A stretch of 7,216 nucleotides of DNA from Anaerolineae bacterium CG2_30_64_16 (lineage in GTDB: Bacteria; Chloroflexota; Anaerolineae; CG2-30-64-16). The notes beneath the pieces are model-generated. The model was not told the DNA's origin. It ran no database searches and worked only from the letters and a program-made list of their open reading frames with translations. The DNA is taken from the NCBI GenBank assembly GCA_001871755.1, contig MNXL01000276.1, positions 1 through 7,216 on the forward strand, read 5' to 3'. Positions 6,101 through 7,216 of this stretch are shown one piece after another. The stretch's first letter is position 1; every line of letters starts with the position of its first letter. Both the position numbers and the translations under genes were made by a program.

Positions 6101-6660
6101 TGGTTCAGGCAGTAGTTGTGAATCGCCTGCCACACCGGCTCGCGCAGCAGATCGCGGCGGCCGAGCTTGCAGATCTCGCCTACGATGTCCCACCTGGCGC
6201 CGGTCGCCAGCGCGGGAATGCCGGGATAGCCGCCGCGCGCAAGAATCGCCTCCATGTCGATGATCGCATTACGCGCTACAATCTGCGGGGCGGCGGGGGG
6301 CACGAAACCGTTCTGCCACTCCACGCCCAGATCGGGCTCGTTGTTGAACTCGAAATAGCGCACACCGGAAGCCACGTAGTCCACAACCCCCCGCAGCATC
6401 TCCTCATCCAGGGTACTGGGGTTGGGCTGCGGCCGGTATAACCGCACGATTGGCATGATGTCGTGCTTGAGCAGCAGCTCGGCGAAAGCCATCCCCCCGT
6501 CGTGGCGCGCGATCTTGACCCACTTGACGCCCATCGCGATCAACTCGGGCAGCCAGACGTCCCGAATCTGCCCCAGACCGATCGCGGCCGGGAAACCCGC
6601 GTTCCAGTGCACACCGATGCCGGTATCATCTTTAGGCCGAGGGTAATCGCGCAGGTCCAT
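3100..6660 (-). CDS. Modular glycoside hydrolase-like protein with eight beta-sandwich modules
   Basis: This 1186-residue protein starts with a TIM-barrel-like domain (about 1-375) resembling clan GH-A glycosidases. FEFNNEPD at 103-110 offers E108 as acid/base and LLATENG at 270-276 offers E274 as nucleophile, the strand-4 and strand-7 positions of that clan; the substrate is unknown. Next come eight modules. Six look like carboxypeptidase-regulatory-like or Cna-B-like sandwiches with the pattern GxVxGGAGxTVxL, DGxYRFxDLPAGxYRV, xVxxDGxxxVTVDL (about 378-456, 464-541, 640-714, 725-808, 914-995, 1002-1089). Two are a different Trp-rich module starting (G/T)WGW (about 542-632 and 811-901). Pro-rich linkers lie near 715-724 and 902-913. 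A 93-residue alpha/beta domain with HVTILGSTGAVSALVEQGL ends the protein. The start MDLRDYPRPK has no signal peptide or membrane helix. The ATG at 6660 follows GAGG at 6668-6671 by 7 nt and the previous stop by 3 nt. The barrel family is uncertain: GH39- or GH5-like is possible. Confidence 0.88.
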   Translation of the reverse strand: MDLRDYPRPKDDTGIGVHWNAGFPAAIGLGQIRDVWLPELIAMGVKWVKIARHDGGMAFAELLLKHDIMPIVRLYRPQPNPSTLDEEMLRGVVDYVASGVRYFEFNNEPDLGVEWQNGFVPPAAPQIVARNAIIDMEAILARGGYPGIPALATGARWDIVGEICKLGRRDLLREPVWQAIHNYCLNHPLDYPYDAGNQQGAAYTREFYDRLAVEKWDGDAWGGRSLERVNQERADHANPGVIAFDDPSCWRAYERYDRLIRDQIGRSLPLLATENGYIVGERPDPRYPATTPQLHMANTLEACRTMMGTSSRFDHAPDYFLCTAFWLLGNYSLGHWAPGWEGQAWYSGRWPGGQLPIVAALKAEPKQTRAWRGDGGLAGRVGGVVQSGAGLTLSLTRADGWALRAKVEADERYEFLDLPLAAYRVTPDLGGTGVADKWGVSVTVTRERPAATANLDLAELIAHLEMSVVRGDVRGGAGLTVRLARVGDGWVAEQAVAQDGSYCFSGLAAGSYVLGLFGTPIVRAGIELNGRNEAIVDLIAPGWGWKTTDGGASPGFGVVRCRVTGRTDLPVRLWAEGWPGMIQRTGSKREYGADACEFAPLGAGSYTVQPEGIDARAAVKVDGSRVTWVTYTESKVSPVQASLLSGHVRGGAGMTLQLTGPQDEQTVVVADDASYRFADLPAGIYRLAIEDTAVARDDIVLDGQNQVTVDLDAPAKPDEPPSPAGVIFGTVTHGAGHDVQLLLPPATAVIATAQASADGHYRFEHLAPGAYTVQVMAAEPAADVAQARSGVEVDGQTPVQVDFTLPEPAATWGWAVEDGGPGPGFSLVRCQVAGEPHREVRLWTSGWGGITQRTGSKLEYGPDVCEFAPLGPGAYTVAPQGLDVQADVRLAANRVAWVRFHPPAPQPLEPTPPPQASIIAGGVIHGEGLPVLLVGPEWEMRTAVADGRYRFEDLAAGTYRVAVLAAPPAQGVLASRDAVEVNGLDQVTVDFELPAPMTQAASRVFGRVRGGAGRTVVLEVEGALDDQGERGSAPRRTTVAKDETYSFVDLPAGVYQATVADTDPPTGATQFQAGIELDGANSVEVDFDLGALGPGKTADHYLLVGSIARSRDDFLTVLQYVTCFQPIIGSDEAEARQARHVTILGSTGAVSALVEQGLRMSDCQVQRIDSDYAERLGQLLAEGRPY
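3103..3381 (-). other. C-terminal alpha/beta domain of the giant protein
   Basis: Residues 1094-1186 differ from the sandwich modules. They begin KTADHYLLVGSIARSRDDF, continue through helical stretches, and contain a strand-glycine-turn-helix unit HVTILGSTGAVSALVEQGL at about 1140-1158, then CQVQRIDSDYAERLGQLL. The order of a hydrophobic strand, GSTGAVS, a helix, then VQRI recalls one repeat of the cell-wall-binding repeat 2 family (VVGGTGAVS..., ...RISG.DRY). The resemblance is by eye and could be chance. I also recall similar endings in other Chloroflexota modular proteins. A role in surface attachment is inference only. Confidence 0.45.
3113..3117 (-). promoter_or_regulatory. Ribosome binding site deciding the nadK start
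   Basis: GAGGG on the minus strand lies inside the final codons of the upstream giant gene. It is 9 nt from the TTG at 3103 and 15 nt from the ATG at 3097. Normal spacing (about 5-10 nt) supports the TTG, which adds Met-Thr to the N-terminus. Re-initiation after the TGA at 3102-3100 could still use the ATG. Confidence 0.55.
3958..4230 (-). other. Second GWGW module of the giant protein (residues 811-901)
   Basis: This module begins TWGWAVEDGGPGPGF and contains VRLWTSGWGG, QRTGSKLEYGPD, CEFAPLGPGAYTV and a closing RVAWVRF strand. Aligned by eye without gaps to the module at 4765-5037, a little over half the residues are identical, including two cysteines (C830 and C865 here) 35 residues apart. 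I do not recognise a named family for it. It could be a divergent carboxypeptidase-regulatory-like fold, since FAPLGxGxYTV matches that family's strand-turn-strand pattern. Confidence 0.7.
4765..5037 (-). other. First GWGW module of the giant protein (residues 542-632)
   Basis: This module begins GWGWKTTDGGASPGF and carries VRLWAEGWPG, QRTGSKREYGAD, CEFAPLGAGSYTV and RVTWVTY. It has the same cysteine pair spacing (C561, C596) as the second copy. It separates two pairs of regulatory-like sandwich modules. Conserved aromatic and Gly-rich surfaces could bind carbohydrate, but that is inference. Confidence 0.7.
5536..6660 (-). other. Glycosidase-like TIM barrel region of the giant protein
   Basis: Residues 1-375 show barrel-like alternation: GIGVHWN (15-20), GVKWVKIARHDGG (44-56), DIMPIVRLYR (67-76), VRYFEFNNEPD (100-110), PALATGARWD (149-158), LPLLATENGY (268-277) and DYFLCTAFWLLGN (318-330). 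NEP and TENG at strands 4 and 7 match the catalytic glutamate pattern of clan GH-A retaining enzymes. E274 is encoded at 5841-5839 and E108 at 6339-6337. A tryptophan-rich end (WLLGNYSLGHWAPGW) follows the last strand and resembles the aromatic substrate platform of such enzymes. Confidence 0.65.
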
Positions 6661-6663
6661 AGG

Positions 6664-7215
6664 CTAACCTCGCTCACGGTTGATGCGGCTGTACGGCACA
6701 ATCCACACGCCCGTCTCACTGGCTGCCGGTTCTGCCGACGGATGGACGTTCATGGCAACAATTACCTTGGCTATTTCAGCCTTGCCAAGTGTTCCCGCCA
6801 CGGCGTTCAGTTTATCGGCCAACCGGCGCACTTCGCTGCCCCCCACTTTAGAACGACATTCCACCAGCACAGTGACGGACTGGCCGTCTCGCTGTCCATC
6901 ACCGACCAGGTCGATTTCTTGCGGCCACCCGTCACCCAGATCGAAATAGCGCCGCTCCAAAGTCACGCCGGCGATGCCATAATGCTTTTCCAGGTAAGGT
7001 GGCAGCAATGCCGCCGCGAACTCTTCCAGGCTAAAGCCAAAGGCATTCGCTAAACCGCCAACGGCTTTGCTGAGTTCGGTCATACTCTTCTGCGTCTCCT
7101 TTTGGGCCTGTGCTAACTGCTGCACCGTTGTGGTCAATTGTTGGTGTCCCGTGGCCAGTTGCCGCACCTCTACGGTGAGTTGCTGCTGTTCTGCGGTCAG
7201 TTGCTGCTGTCCCAC
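6664..7215 (-). CDS. Coiled-coil protein with PD-(D/E)XK nuclease-like domain (DUF3782-like), 5' end missing
   Basis: The readable 183 codons begin at a GTG at the window edge, which is probably internal, and end with TAG at 6666-6664. Residues 1-52 are a Gln/Leu-rich coiled coil with leucines at 6, 13, 20, 27 and 34, exactly every seven residues. A hinge, VGGLANAFG (52-60), follows, then a helical and strand region and a PD-(D/E)XK-like core. In that core QEIDLV (99-104) supplies D102, and TVLVECRSKV (115-124) supplies E119 and R121, where lysine is usual in VEVK; K123 is two residues on. The layout of heptads, GGL hinge and late nuclease-like core matches the DUF3782 group common in Chloroflexota, cyanobacteria and archaea, whose function is unknown. 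The gene's stop is 3 nt from the next start. Active nuclease function is not established. An uncharacterised restriction-endonuclease-like regulator is the best description. Confidence 0.8.
   Translation of the reverse strand: MGQQQLTAEQQQLTVEVRQLATGHQQLTTTVQQLAQAQKETQKSMTELSKAVGGLANAFGFSLEEFAAALLPPYLEKHYGIAGVTLERRYFDLGDGWPQEIDLVGDGQRDGQSVTVLVECRSKVGGSEVRRLADKLNAVAGTLGKAEIAKVIVAMNVHPSAEPAASETGVWIVPYSRINRERG
6668..6671 (-). promoter_or_regulatory. Ribosome binding site of the giant gene
   Basis: GAGG on the minus strand lies inside the last codons of the upstream gene, 7 nt before the ATG at 6660. With the 3-nt gap after the upstream stop (6666-6664), it supports this start and coupled translation. 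Confidence 0.6.
7111..7215 (-). repeat. 21-bp coding repeats forming leucine heptads
   Basis: Five successive 21-nt units, phased from 7215, each encode one heptad ending QLT or QLA. The two units nearest the edge (7195-7215 and 7174-7194) share CAGCAGCAACT, and later ones diverge. The array probably continues upstream beyond the window. Such repeats can vary coiled-coil length between strains without losing frame. Confidence 0.7.
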
Positions 7216-7216
7216 G

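Noticed and set aside
5716..6441. 241-codon plus-strand open frame opposite the glycosidase barrel
   Set aside because: High GC leaves long antisense frames open, and the opposite strand carries the barrel with candidate catalytic motifs. No SD or recognisable domain is present on the plus strand.
6664..7215. Anti-phage defence system
   Set aside because: Only one nuclease-like domain is present, with no methylase, helicase, toxin or phage gene around it. The other neighbours are housekeeping genes or a glycosidase-like protein, so a defence call is unsupported.

Overview
The window is GC-rich and every convincing gene lies on the minus strand, so it reads from the right edge to the left. 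In transcription order it holds: the end of a coiled-coil protein with a PD-(D/E)XK-like domain (DUF3782-like); a 1186-residue modular protein with a glycosidase-like barrel and eight beta-sandwich modules; NAD kinase; a small membrane protein with a B-box-like zinc finger; and the DNA repair ATPase RecN, cut by the left edge. No RNA gene, CRISPR array, transposase or phage gene was seen. Codon usage, the carboxypeptidase-regulatory-like modules, the B-box membrane protein and the simple intergenic repeats suggest a Chloroflexota bacterium (Anaerolineae or Caldilineae type). That is inference from protein style, not a phylogenetic result.

Layout: 7215-6664 is the coiled-coil/nuclease-like gene, open at the right edge. 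Its stop codon lies 3 nt before the ATG of the giant gene (6660-3100). The giant gene's stop overlaps the likely TTG start of nadK (3103-2255). These three genes look translationally coupled. A 72-nt gap (2254-2183) holds interlocking inverted repeats and leads to the zinc-finger gene (2182-1676). A 107-nt gap (1675-1569) holds a 10-bp direct repeat around a 22-bp segment and a tandem octamer array, and leads to recN (1568 to the left edge). There is no gene-free stretch over 300 bases.

nadK next to recN is a recognised bacterial neighbourhood, as in E. coli. The zinc-finger membrane protein between them and the giant protein upstream are the accessory parts. The giant protein is the most unusual item. 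A clan GH-A-like barrel with visible candidate catalytic glutamates is followed by a super-repeat: two carboxypeptidase-regulatory-like modules and one Trp-rich 'GWGW' module, twice, then two more regulatory-like modules. A 93-residue alpha/beta C-terminal domain closes it. No signal peptide is visible despite this surface-type layout. The second notable item is a heptanucleotide repeat in frame inside recN, just before the expected THLPQ region of the ATPase.
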